This document shows positions 9,075-17,763 of a stretch of DNA of 64,000 nucleotides, one piece after another; within the stretch, counting starts at the first letter, position 1; each line of letters starts with the position of its first letter. The translations under genes were made by a program, and so were the position numbers. This stretch comes from Elusimicrobia bacterium HGW-Elusimicrobia-1 (GTDB taxonomy: Bacteria; Elusimicrobiota; Endomicrobiia; PHAN01): positions 151,663 to 215,662 of the forward strand of contig PHAN01000001.1 of the NCBI GenBank assembly GCA_002841695.1, read 5' to 3'. The notes under the pieces were generated by a model. The model did no database searches and had not been told where the DNA came from. It saw only the letters and a list, made by a program, of their open reading frames with translations.

Positions 9075-9937
9075 AAAATAAAGTAGCCGTCATAACAGGC
9101 GGCGCCGGGGGCATCGGCCGCCTCGTCGCGAAATATTTCCTCGACGAAGGCGCGTCGGTTGTCGCTGCCGATATAAACCGGCGGGCGCTCGCGGCCGTCG
9201 GTAAAGAATTCGCCGGAGCTTACGGGGGAAAGTTCGCCGCCGTTAAAACCGACGTTACCCGAAAGGCGGATGTCGCGCGTTTGGCCTTCGCTGTCCATAA
9301 AAAGTTCGGTCCGGCTGACATACTCGTAAACGCCTCCGCCGTCCAGAAGCCCATCGGACCCGTAAAAGACACTGACGCGCGCGCGTGGCAATCGACGCTG
9401 GTTACCAACGTAATGGGTACCGTCATCTGCTGTAAACATTTTTTACCGTCGATGATTTCGCGGCGGAGCGGCAAGATAATCAATTTTTCCGGAGGCGGCG
9501 CGACATTCCCGCGGGTGAATTTTTCCGCCTACGCCTGCTCCAAAGCGGCGATAGTGCGATTTACGGAAATCCTCGCCGAGGAAGTCGGGCCGCACGGCGT
9601 AGAAGTCAACGCCGTGTCGCCGGGGCCGGTTTACACCGGAATGCTCGAAGATATTATCCGCGCGGGAAAAAAATCCGGCGCCTCCGATTTAGCGGCCGCG
9701 CTCAATATTAAAAAAATGCGGCGGAAAGACGCGTACTCGGGCAAATCCTCCGCGTTGTTGTCGGTTTTTCTGGCCTCCGACCGGTCGGACGGCATTACGG
9801 GAAAATTAATCAGCGCCGTATGGGACGACTGGAAGAATTTGCCGCGGCGTAAGGCCGGACTTGCGAAGTCCGCTCTCTACACTCTGCGCCGCGTCGACGG
9901 AGTAAATATAAAAGAGGCCCGCCGCGGCCGACGTTGA
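9056..9937 (+). CDS. Classical SDR oxidoreductase
   Basis: 293 residues from the ATG at 9056, which overlaps the previous gene by 19 bases and has AGGAG about a dozen bases upstream. The cofactor motif TGGAGGIG, the strand-4 segment LVNASA, a serine in NFSGGG and the catalytic YACSK are all present, as is the VSPGPV loop. This is an active-looking NAD(P)-dependent ketone/alcohol oxidoreductase, unlike the two SDR proteins at the start of the locus. The last 30 residues are basic and atypical. It probably reduces or oxidises a sugar intermediate. Confidence 0.88.
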   Translation: MQGHRLKNKVAVITGGAGGIGRLVAKYFLDEGASVVAADINRRALAAVGKEFAGAYGGKFAAVKTDVTRKADVARLAFAVHKKFGPADILVNASAVQKPIGPVKDTDARAWQSTLVTNVMGTVICCKHFLPSMISRRSGKIINFSGGGATFPRVNFSAYACSKAAIVRFTEILAEEVGPHGVEVNAVSPGPVYTGMLEDIIRAGKKSGASDLAAALNIKKMRRKDAYSGKSSALLSVFLASDRSDGITGKLISAVWDDWKNLPRRKAGLAKSALYTLRRVDGVNIKEARRGRR

Positions 9938-9954
9938 ACGCGCCGCCGGATATA

Positions 9955-11190
9955 ATGGAAAATCTGAAAGTATTGATTATCGCGCATGTCGCAGGCGGCG
10001 GATACGTGCGCACCACCGATAATTTTGTGCGCACGGCCGGAGGTCTCGGAGCTCTTTTTATTAACCACACCGAAGTTTATCGCGAGCGTGGATTCCGCGG
10101 GACAAAAGAGTATATCGAGGGTTTTATCGGGGATAATAAGGTCAACTGCGTTATATACATGCCCAGCACCTTTGAATTTTATTTCGACGTCGGTTTCTTC
10201 GAGCATATCAGAAAAACCTGTTTTACCGTTATGGTTGCCGGCGAAATAGAGACCGATTACGAGTCGCGCACGGCCTATTACGCCCAGGCGATGGATTTGG
10301 TGCTTCTTCCGAACTTCACTTCGGTCGCGGCCCTCGGCCAGATAGGCGTCGATTCGATGCCGTATTGGGGCTGGTATTCCCCCGATAATTACGCTTCCTC
10401 CGCACCTTCGACCAAGACCATCGACGTTTCTTTTCTGGGGCAGTTAAAGGAAAAACACGGCAGACAGGCCCTGATAAACCACCTGGTTTCTGACGGTATC
10501 AAGGTCGAAACATTCGGGCCCGATTCCCCCGGCGGCGTTATAACGCAAGAGGATAAAATACGGATTTACAAAGAGACAAAAATCAACCTGAATCTCGCCG
10601 GTGTAAACAGAAAGACACGGCTTACGGGTTCCCGTGGAATACATCGCCGCGCGAAGCAGTTTAAGACAAATCTTTTCGAGGCCGCATTTTGCGGCGGCTT
10701 CGTGCTTTCCGAATACGTGCCCGGCACGGAAAATCTTTTTGAAATAGGAAAGGAAATAGACGTTTTCCGCGATAAGCCGGAATTGTCGCGTAAGGTAAAA
10801 TATTATCTGTCTCACGACGAAGAAAGGGAAGCTATGGCCGCAAGCGCGCGCGTTCGCGCCCTGAAAGAAAGAAAATTCAACGTGGCGAACGCGGTGTCAG
10901 ATTTATTCGAGACCCTCGATGGATTGAGAAAAAAGAAAAAATACGAGCCGTCCGCGATATATCTGGATCCGGAATTTCTCACCAACTACACGACTTACAG
11001 ATTATGGCCCATAGCCGGTTTCATAAAGTCCGGCAAGTGGATGCACGCGCTGGAAGAATTAAAAATTATCGCCGGGCGTCCGATTCTCGACCTTTATCAG
11101 ATAAGAATATTTTTGATAGAAGAAATACTCGACAAGTTTCCGGCCGTAAAGACGCTGATGAAAAAAATATTCGAACGTAGCGGAAAATGA
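9955..11190 (+). CDS. Glycosyltransferase, CgeB-like (Glyco_trans_1_2 type)
   Basis: 411 residues from the ATG at 9955; a TTG at 9934 overlapping the previous stop is an alternative. The C-terminal third has the CgeB-type pattern FEAAFCGGFVLSE, IGKEIDVFRDKPEL and a run of helices, which in GT-B enzymes bind the nucleotide-sugar donor. The N-terminal part opens with LKVLIIAHVAGGG. It is a distant paralogue of the protein at 13051-14268; the two flank the split transketolase. It probably transfers a sugar to the growing glycan in the cytoplasm. Confidence 0.82.
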   Translation: MENLKVLIIAHVAGGGYVRTTDNFVRTAGGLGALFINHTEVYRERGFRGTKEYIEGFIGDNKVNCVIYMPSTFEFYFDVGFFEHIRKTCFTVMVAGEIETDYESRTAYYAQAMDLVLLPNFTSVAALGQIGVDSMPYWGWYSPDNYASSAPSTKTIDVSFLGQLKEKHGRQALINHLVSDGIKVETFGPDSPGGVITQEDKIRIYKETKINLNLAGVNRKTRLTGSRGIHRRAKQFKTNLFEAAFCGGFVLSEYVPGTENLFEIGKEIDVFRDKPELSRKVKYYLSHDEEREAMAASARVRALKERKFNVANAVSDLFETLDGLRKKKKYEPSAIYLDPEFLTNYTTYRLWPIAGFIKSGKWMHALEELKIIAGRPILDLYQIRIFLIEEILDKFPAVKTLMKKIFERSGK

Positions 11191-11267
11191 CGCGCGTTTG
11201 CAAATATTTTGCCTCTGTCGGCTGAATCCGCCGACGCCGGCAAGTTTCCAAAGGAGAAAATTAATTT

Positions 11268-12089
11268 ATGAAATCCGGGCGCAAGTCGTTCTTAGAGAAA
11301 AAATCCGCGTGGGTCAGAAGAGAGGTTCTTTCGATTCACCGGACGGCCAAGGAGCCCCGCCTGTCATCGTCGCTTTCCTGCGTGGAGATATTCGTCGCGT
11401 TGTATTACGGCGGAGTCGTCAAGTATGACCCGTCGGATCTGAAGTGGGAAAAACGCGACAGAATGATAGTAAGCAAGGGCCACGGCGGCATACCTCTTTA
11501 TCCCATATTCGCGGATCTGGGGTTTTTCCACAAGAAAGAGTTGAAGCAAGTATGCCGCAAGGATGCTCTGCTCGGTTCGATGCCCGATCCCAATATCCCG
11601 GGTTTTGAGACGATAAACGGTTCGTTGGGGCACGGTCTCGGCGTTGCCTGCGGAATGGCATTGGCGCTTAAAAGAACTAAAAACTCCGCGGAAATTTTTG
11701 TGCTGCTCGGCGACGGCGAACTCTACGAGGGTTCCGTATGGGAGGCAATAATGTTTGCGGCGCACCGCCGTCTCGATAATCTTACCGTCATAGTCGACAA
11801 TAACAAGGTCTGTATGCTCGGCCGCTGCCGGAATATTTTGAATTTAGAGCCGCTTGAAAAGAAATTCGAGGTTTTCGGGTGGGATACCGTCTCGGCCGAC
11901 GGTCACGACGCCTCGCGGCTTGCGGACATCCTGAAAAAGTTGAAAAAACAAAAAAGGGGCAAACCCAAAATCATCGTGGCCGATACGGTAAAGGGCAAGG
12001 GTGTGCCGGTTTTGGAAAGGGACGCGTTGAGCCACATAAAGACCCTGACGGACGAGCAAGTCGATGCGACCATCAGGGGGATGAAATGA
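11268..12089 (+). CDS. Transketolase, N-terminal (TPP-binding) subunit
   Basis: 273 residues, about the length of stand-alone N-terminal transketolase subunits. The thiamine-diphosphate motif runs from GDGELYEGSVWEA to VIVDNNK, and GSLGHGLGVACGMAL is the conserved pyrimidine-proximal helix. SKGHGG marks the substrate side. A good Shine-Dalgarno (AAGGAG, about 12 bases upstream) precedes the ATG, after a 77-base gap that contains a short hairpin (GTCGGC/GCCGAC). The partner subunit follows with ATGA overlap. The pair moves a two-carbon ketol unit. Placement between two glycosyltransferase genes suggests a special sugar substrate rather than central metabolism. Confidence 0.92.
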   Translation: MKSGRKSFLEKKSAWVRREVLSIHRTAKEPRLSSSLSCVEIFVALYYGGVVKYDPSDLKWEKRDRMIVSKGHGGIPLYPIFADLGFFHKKELKQVCRKDALLGSMPDPNIPGFETINGSLGHGLGVACGMALALKRTKNSAEIFVLLGDGELYEGSVWEAIMFAAHRRLDNLTVIVDNNKVCMLGRCRNILNLEPLEKKFEVFGWDTVSADGHDASRLADILKKLKKQKRGKPKIIVADTVKGKGVPVLERDALSHIKTLTDEQVDATIRGMK

Positions 12090-13054
12090 AAATTCGGCAC
12101 AAGTACATAAGAGACGCTTTCATAGAAACTATTTACCGCAGAATGAAAAAGGACGGTTCCATTTTTTTTCTGTGCGCCGATTTCGGCTCGCCTGTGCTCG
12201 ATAAGGTCAGAGCCGAAATGTCCGGCAATTTCATCAATGTGGGCATAGCCGAGCAGAATTTAATAAACGTTTCCGTCGGTCTTGCCATGGAAGGGTTCAG
12301 CGTATATTCTTACGCCATAGCGCCCTTTCTTACGATGAGAGCGTATGAACAGATTAGAAACAATATGTCTCTTCTGGCGCAGACCGGTGTCGACGTAAAC
12401 GTGAATCTTATGGGCGTCGGCGCGGGACTCAGTTACGACGTATCCGGCCCGACGCATCATTGCCTCGAAGATATCGCAATAATGCGCGCGCTTCCCAATA
12501 TAATGGTTTTTTCTCCGTGCGATACGCTTACGGCCGAAAAGTTCGCGGATTATTCCGTAAGAATCAAAAAACCGAAATACATAAGGATAGACGGCAAGCC
12601 GCTTCCGGCGGTATATACCGGCTCTTCCGATATCAAATTTGAAGTGGGTTTCAGTGAAATAAAAAAAGGACGCGATATATGCGTGGTATCCACCGGATAT
12701 ATGACGCACAGAGCGCTTGAGGCCGCGGCCGCTCTTGAGTCCGACGGAATATCCGCCGGCGTGGTCGATGTGTTTATGCTGAAATCTCCCGACGAGGGTA
12801 TGTTATGCCGCGCCCTGAGAAAATACAGGGCCGTAATCAGCGTCGAAGAGGGTTTCGCCGGCAAGGGCGGGCTCGACGGTCTGGTATCCGGTGTCATGCG
12901 CGCGCGCGGTTTCTGCGCGCCGTTCGACGGAATGGGTTTCGGCGATTCTTACGTTTTTACCGTCGGCAGCAGAGAATACCTGCACAGGATTTCCGGCCTT
13001 GATACGCGGAGCATCGTCCGACGGTCCAAGGCGCTGCTGAGGCGCAATAAATGA
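12086..13054 (+). CDS. Transketolase, C-terminal (pyrimidine-binding) subunit
   Basis: 322 residues from the ATGA-coupled ATG at 12086. Family landmarks are FINVGIAEQNLINVSVGLAM, which contains the glutamate that activates thiamine diphosphate, and DVSGPTHHCLEDIAIMRA, which contains the paired active-site histidines. The last part has VDVFMLKSPDE and VISVEEGFAGKGGL of the C-terminal domain. With the preceding subunit it should make an alpha2beta2 transketolase-type enzyme. No other pentose-phosphate gene is beside it, so a role in a branched or rearranged sugar is possible. Confidence 0.92.
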   Translation: MKIRHKYIRDAFIETIYRRMKKDGSIFFLCADFGSPVLDKVRAEMSGNFINVGIAEQNLINVSVGLAMEGFSVYSYAIAPFLTMRAYEQIRNNMSLLAQTGVDVNVNLMGVGAGLSYDVSGPTHHCLEDIAIMRALPNIMVFSPCDTLTAEKFADYSVRIKKPKYIRIDGKPLPAVYTGSSDIKFEVGFSEIKKGRDICVVSTGYMTHRALEAAAALESDGISAGVVDVFMLKSPDEGMLCRALRKYRAVISVEEGFAGKGGLDGLVSGVMRARGFCAPFDGMGFGDSYVFTVGSREYLHRISGLDTRSIVRRSKALLRRNK

Positions 13055-14268
13055 AGACCTCGTATTTTAAGGATCAAACCGCGCTTTTTCTTCATACCGA
13101 CCCGCGAAGCGAATATACCGGGTTTCTTTGCGAGCGCCTCGGTCCGTTGTTCCGGTCGGCGAGGTCTTTTGATTACGCGGAACACGCCATGAAATCCGGC
13201 GTCCCTTCGACTGTCCGTCGCGTAAAGGAATTGTCCGCCGCCGCCGACGTCATATTTGTTTTTAAGTATCCGACGGATTTTTACCTGCCGCCGGAGTTTT
13301 TTGCGGACGTTGAGGCAAAGTCAAAAGTTATATTTTGGCACGGAGACGATGAAATATATTTTGAGAATTGCCACAGGTACTACGCGCAGACGGCGTCGGC
13401 CATGGTGACCAACGATTATTCCGCGGTGTTCGCTTATCGCAAGCTGGGAATACCGGCGGTTTTTTTTCACGAGGCGCGCGACGAGGCGACGTTCCGTCCG
13501 CCGGAAGGCGTTTGCCGGGACATCGACGTAAGTTTCGTGGGAAATTGTCTTAAGGGCGGCCGCCGCCGCTATTTGGATTTACTGGCCGCGCGCGGAGTGG
13601 CTGTGCAGGCCTTCGGCCGCGGCACGGCAAACGGCTATTTGGATCAGAAGCAAATGGCGAATATTTTTTCCAGAAGCAGGATTTCTCTGAACTTTACCCG
13701 CATCGACGAGCCCGACTGGATTTCCGCCGGCGATCCTCTTCATTCGAGAATCCGCCAAAGCAAAGGCCGCCCTGTCGAGATAGTCATGGGCGGCGCCCTC
13801 TGTCTGTCCGAGCGCGCGCCGTTCCTCGGCGAAATGTTCGACATCGGCGGCGAAATCGACATATTTGACGACGAGCGTGAACTTGCGGCAAAAGTCGACA
13901 AATATCTGGCCGACGAACGGCTGCGCGGCGAAATGGCTCTTGCGGCTCACCGTCGCGCGCTGAAACACTACACCGCTTCCGAAAGCATCCCCGACGTTTT
14001 ATGCGAGCTTGAAAAAATATTTGCCGCCGCTCCGGCGCGCCTGCCCTCTCTCCCGCCCGTATTTTTAAGCGCGGGATTCAAATCCAGAGAAATTAACGGC
14101 CTGACGTTTACCGCGCTCGCCCTTCTTTCAAAAGGCAGATTCGCAGCCGCGCTCTCGACGGCGCCGTCGCTTTTCCGCCGAGGTCTTTGCGCGTTTGCGG
14201 CGGGCGTATGGGGCGGAGTTACACGTTCCCTAAAACTTGTCGCTTCACGGATCGGGAGCGCGAAATGA
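13051..14268 (+). CDS. Glycosyltransferase, CgeB-like (Glyco_trans_1_2 type)
   Basis: 405 residues with ATGA overlaps at both ends. The C-terminal half carries VEIVMGGALCLSER, FDIGGEIDIFDDERELAAKV and a helical tail, the same CgeB-type layout as the protein at 9955-11190. The N-terminal domain has VIFWHGDDEIYFENCHRYY. The final 60 residues are hydrophobic and basic and may sit on the membrane. It probably adds a sugar during glycan assembly; donor and acceptor are not predictable. Confidence 0.83.
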   Translation: MKTSYFKDQTALFLHTDPRSEYTGFLCERLGPLFRSARSFDYAEHAMKSGVPSTVRRVKELSAAADVIFVFKYPTDFYLPPEFFADVEAKSKVIFWHGDDEIYFENCHRYYAQTASAMVTNDYSAVFAYRKLGIPAVFFHEARDEATFRPPEGVCRDIDVSFVGNCLKGGRRRYLDLLAARGVAVQAFGRGTANGYLDQKQMANIFSRSRISLNFTRIDEPDWISAGDPLHSRIRQSKGRPVEIVMGGALCLSERAPFLGEMFDIGGEIDIFDDERELAAKVDKYLADERLRGEMALAAHRRALKHYTASESIPDVLCELEKIFAAAPARLPSLPPVFLSAGFKSREINGLTFTALALLSKGRFAAALSTAPSLFRRGLCAFAAGVWGGVTRSLKLVASRIGSAK

Positions 14269-14987
14269 CGGACATAAAGGATATGAGCGCTCTTGTCTTA
14301 TGCGGCGGTTTGGGAACGCGCCTCAGAGAGGTCGTCAGCGATGTGCCCAAACCTATGGCTCCCGTCGGAGGAATGCCGTTTTTGGATTTTGTTCTGGACT
14401 ATCTGGGCGGCTACGGCGTAAAAAAAATAGCGCTGGCCAGCGGATATAAATCGGAAGTGGTAAGAGATTACTACCGGAAAAATCCGCGGGGTTTCAAAAT
14501 AGAGTTTTCGGAAGAAATCGAACCGCTCGGCACGGCGGGGGCCGTCGCGGCCGCCAAAGACAAGATAAAGAGCGACCCGTTTTTCGTCTTAAACGGCGAT
14601 TCGCTCTGCCGCGCGGATCTTGCCGCGATGCTGGATTTTCATAACGGCAAACGCGCCGCGGCGACAATAGCGGTGGCTCCGCCGCCCGACGGCGCGGCCG
14701 ATTACGGCGCCGTGACTCTCGACGCAGACGACCGGGTAATCTCTTTTAATGAAAAATCCGCCGCAGGGCTTTCCCCCGGAGTAAACGCGGGCATCTATAT
14801 TTTCGGCGGAGAAATATTCGGGCTGATTCCGTCCGGGCGCTCGTCGTCGCTTGAAAAAGAGATTTTTCCCGCGATGAAAAATATTTACGGATTCCGCACG
14901 GATGCCGTTCTTGCGGATATAGGGACCAAAGAAAGATTTCTGGCGGCGCGGAAGAATCTGGCGCCGCGCTATAAACAGGAGAAATGA
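14265..14987 (+). CDS. Sugar-phosphate nucleotidyltransferase, HddC-like
   Basis: 240 residues from the ATGA-coupled ATG at 14265. The signature LCGGLGTRLREVVSDVPKP and the following MAPVGGMPFLDF match the NTP_transferase family. Within it they are closest to HddC (D-glycero-D-manno-heptose 1-phosphate guanylyltransferase) as I recall its sequence. FVLNGDSLC supplies the metal-binding aspartate. It would form an NDP-sugar (GDP-linked if truly HddC-like) from a sugar 1-phosphate in the cytoplasm. No heptose isomerase or kinase gene is in the window, so heptose specificity is unproven. It sits directly before the E1-like dehydrase, whose substrate it may help make. Confidence 0.87.
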   Translation: MTDIKDMSALVLCGGLGTRLREVVSDVPKPMAPVGGMPFLDFVLDYLGGYGVKKIALASGYKSEVVRDYYRKNPRGFKIEFSEEIEPLGTAGAVAAAKDKIKSDPFFVLNGDSLCRADLAAMLDFHNGKRAAATIAVAPPPDGAADYGAVTLDADDRVISFNEKSAAGLSPGVNAGIYIFGGEIFGLIPSGRSSSLEKEIFPAMKNIYGFRTDAVLADIGTKERFLAARKNLAPRYKQEK

Positions 14988-16177
14988 TGCGTTATCCATT
15001 CGGCACCATCAGTATCACGGAAAAATCCAAAAAACTTATAGCGGAAGCGCTCGACGCCGCCCGTCTTTCCGGCGGGCGTTATGTCAGAGAGTTTGAAAAG
15101 AAATTCGCCGCTCTCGTAGGAACCAAGGAAGCGGTGGCTATGTCGTCGGGCACCGACGCGGACGCTCTGGCGCTTGCCGTGCTTTATGATTTCGGCGCCA
15201 AAAGAGGCGATGAAATAATAATTCCGTCCCTGTCTTTTGCGGCATCAGGTAACGCTGTTCTTCAGGCGGGCTTCATTCCTAAGTTTGTGGACGTGGAAAG
15301 AACTACGCTGAATATCGACCCGTCTAAAATCGAAGCCGCAATCACGCCGAAAACACGGGCGGTAATGCCGGTTCACCTTATGGGCAAACCCGCCGAAATG
15401 GACACGATCACGGCGATAGCCCGCAAGCATAAACTTTACGTCATAGAAGACGCCGCGGAAGCGCAGAGCGCCAGGTATAAAGGAAAGGAAGTCGGCACGC
15501 TGGGAGATATGGCGGCGTTTAGTTTGTACATCGCGCATATAATTTCTACCGTCGAGGGCGGTGCCGTTACGACGAACAATCCCGAGTTCGCCGAGATACT
15601 CAGATCTCTGCGCGCTCACGGCCGCGCCTGCAAATGCGAAACCTGCGTTACCTCGTCGGCGCTCAAGCACTGCGAAAAGCGGTTCAAGTACGACACCGAC
15701 GTAAGATTCGTTTTCGAGCGCATCGGATTTTCCGCCAAAATGAACGAACTGGAAGCCGCCGTCGGGCTGGGATATCTGGACATTTATCCCGATATTTACA
15801 AAAAACGCGCCGGGAATTACAAGTATCTTAAAGAACGTTTCAAACGTTTCGCGCCGCGGCTTGTAACAATAGAGCCGGGGCCTCACGATGTCCCCGCTCC
15901 CTATTGCTTTCCCATAATACTCTCGGAAGAAGCCGGTTTTTCAAGAGACGAATTTTCGGCGTATCTGGAAAGAAACGGCATCGACACGCGCTCGCTTTTT
16001 CTGTCTATGCCCACTCAGTGCGCGGGATTCGCTTTCCTCGGGCATAAACTCGGAGAATTTCCGGAGGCCGAGTTCATCGGAAAATCCGGGCTTCACGTGG
16101 GAGTTCATCAGGATATAACCGCCGCGCATATGGATTATCTTATAGAGATAACGGAGAAATTCCTTGGAACAAAATGA
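14984..16177 (+). CDS. E1-type (RfbH/AscC-like) PMP-dependent iron-sulfur sugar 3-dehydrase
   Basis: 397 residues; the start is ATGATG, overlapping the previous stop. The fold is DegT/DnrJ/EryC1 aminotransferase (SSGTDADALALA, EDAAEAQSARYKG, EGGAV). The PLP-anchoring lysine is replaced by His185 in FSLYIAHIISTVEGGAV, as in E1 (His220) and ColD. Cys216, Cys218, Cys221 and Cys230 form a CxCx2Cx8C cluster, and the His-to-first-Cys distance is 31 residues, the same as His220 to Cys251 in Yersinia E1. This points to a [2Fe-2S] enzyme that removes the C3 hydroxyl of a 4-keto-6-deoxy nucleotide sugar. The usual E3 reductase is not in the window. Confidence 0.9.
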   Translation: MMRYPFGTISITEKSKKLIAEALDAARLSGGRYVREFEKKFAALVGTKEAVAMSSGTDADALALAVLYDFGAKRGDEIIIPSLSFAASGNAVLQAGFIPKFVDVERTTLNIDPSKIEAAITPKTRAVMPVHLMGKPAEMDTITAIARKHKLYVIEDAAEAQSARYKGKEVGTLGDMAAFSLYIAHIISTVEGGAVTTNNPEFAEILRSLRAHGRACKCETCVTSSALKHCEKRFKYDTDVRFVFERIGFSAKMNELEAAVGLGYLDIYPDIYKKRAGNYKYLKERFKRFAPRLVTIEPGPHDVPAPYCFPIILSEEAGFSRDEFSAYLERNGIDTRSLFLSMPTQCAGFAFLGHKLGEFPEAEFIGKSGLHVGVHQDITAAHMDYLIEITEKFLGTK

Positions 16178-17759
16178 CTCATCGGCCACAAACCGTAAAA
16201 TAGCCAAGGCATCGGCCATTCTTATGGCCGCGAGCATCGCGGGACACGCCCTAAGCTTGGGCAAAGAAATGCTTGTCGCCAATTACTTCGGCATAACGCG
16301 CGCAATGGACGCCTATTACGCCGCGATGTCGGTGGTCAACTGGATAACTCCGATATTTGCGTCGCCCTTCGTTCTGATATTCACTCCGATATTCGCCAAA
16401 TATAAAACTCTCGACAAAAAAGAGGCCGACATGCTGGCGGCCACGCTTATAAACGGCGTGCTTGCGGCGCTTGCCGTCGCGCTGATAGCGGTTTTTATTT
16501 TTTCCGATCATATAATGCGCTACGCTTTCAGCGGTTTCGATCCGTCGGCGCGTGTTCTTGCCTCAGGCCTGCTCAGGATACTCTGCGTTTCCACGCTATT
16601 CGGAGTTCTTGCCACCATCTGCACGGCCATACTCAACGTCAACGAACATTTTTTCTGGCCGTCGGTTTCCACGATGTTCGTGTCGCTCTCGACTATGGCT
16701 ATGTTGTTTCTGTTTGCCAATACCAAAGGCGCTTACGTTTTTGCCTGGGGCATGCTCCTCGGACTTGTTCTGCAGTTTTTGTTTTTGGCGCCGCTGCTGC
16801 ATCGTTACGGATACAGGCACAGTTTTGTGGCGGTCGTGGACCACGTTGAGATACGCAATGCCCTGAAAAGTTACGCCACGCTCAGCGCCATGGCCGTAAT
16901 CGCCGGCGCCGGCGGGGTCGTCAACAGGGTTATGGCGGCCTGGCTTCCCACGGGGAGCATTTCCGCGCTCGGTTACGCCGACAAATTGGTTCAAGTTCCT
17001 CTGGTTATTTTTTCGGGCTCCGTAGTGACGGCGATATATCCGTATTTTTCGGGACAGATTGCCGGCAATAAAATGGAGGATATGAAACACACTCTTGCCA
17101 TAAGTATAAGGATGGGGGGATTCATCTTCGCGCCCATAACGGCGCTTATGATGACGCTTTCGGCGCCGGTGGTGGCTCTGCTTTTTCAGCGCGGGGCATT
17201 CGACGCTTCGGCTACGGCGCTCACTTCGACCGTGCTGATTTTCTGCGCGTTTCAACTTTTTCCTGTTTACTCTCTGGCGGTCATGCAGCGGTTGGTTTTC
17301 GCGTTTCAGGACGTGGCCAGTGTGGCAAGAATTACGGCGGTCTCAATAGCGCTTACCATTGCGCTGAATTACATATTTATGAAGACGATAAATCCGCCGG
17401 CCGCGGGCATAGCGTTGTCCGGCGCGGTCGTCTGCGTGATTTCGGCGTTTCTTTATTCCGTCGTGCTGAAGAAGAGAATGAAAAATCTGCACGGTATTCT
17501 GATATTAAAATCGCTGGCCGCAATATCTCTGGCCGCCGCGGTTGCAGGCGCGGCCACGCGTTTGGCTTTCGGGTATCTTTCGACGATACAATATCAGGCC
17601 GTCGCCCCCGTCTTTGCCAAATCTTTTGTTATAGCGGCGTCCGCGTCCGTTGGCGTCGCGGTTTACGCGGTCGCTGCGGTAATCTTTAAATTTGAAGAGG
17701 CGCAAAAGGTCATAGCGGCCGTAAAATCCAAAATGTCGCGGCGAAAAGCGGGAATATAA
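16164..17759 (+). CDS. MurJ/MviN-family lipid-linked oligosaccharide flippase
   Basis: 531 residues with about 14 hydrophobic segments spread over the whole length. The N-terminus (GKEMLVANYFGITRAMDAYYA) matches the MurJ/MviN family. The start is TTG at 16164, with GGAG seven bases upstream; the nearby ATG at 16174 is out of frame. The gene overlaps the E1-like gene by 14 bases. MurJ flips lipid II, but relatives in polysaccharide loci flip undecaprenyl-linked glycans. As no Wzx or ABC exporter is visible here, this is the likely exporter of the glycan made by the locus. Confidence 0.9.
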   Translation: MEQNDSSATNRKIAKASAILMAASIAGHALSLGKEMLVANYFGITRAMDAYYAAMSVVNWITPIFASPFVLIFTPIFAKYKTLDKKEADMLAATLINGVLAALAVALIAVFIFSDHIMRYAFSGFDPSARVLASGLLRILCVSTLFGVLATICTAILNVNEHFFWPSVSTMFVSLSTMAMLFLFANTKGAYVFAWGMLLGLVLQFLFLAPLLHRYGYRHSFVAVVDHVEIRNALKSYATLSAMAVIAGAGGVVNRVMAAWLPTGSISALGYADKLVQVPLVIFSGSVVTAIYPYFSGQIAGNKMEDMKHTLAISIRMGGFIFAPITALMMTLSAPVVALLFQRGAFDASATALTSTVLIFCAFQLFPVYSLAVMQRLVFAFQDVASVARITAVSIALTIALNYIFMKTINPPAAGIALSGAVVCVISAFLYSVVLKKRMKNLHGILILKSLAAISLAAAVAGAATRLAFGYLSTIQYQAVAPVFAKSFVIAASASVGVAVYAVAAVIFKFEEAQKVIAAVKSKMSRRKAGI

Positions 17760-17763
17760 AACT

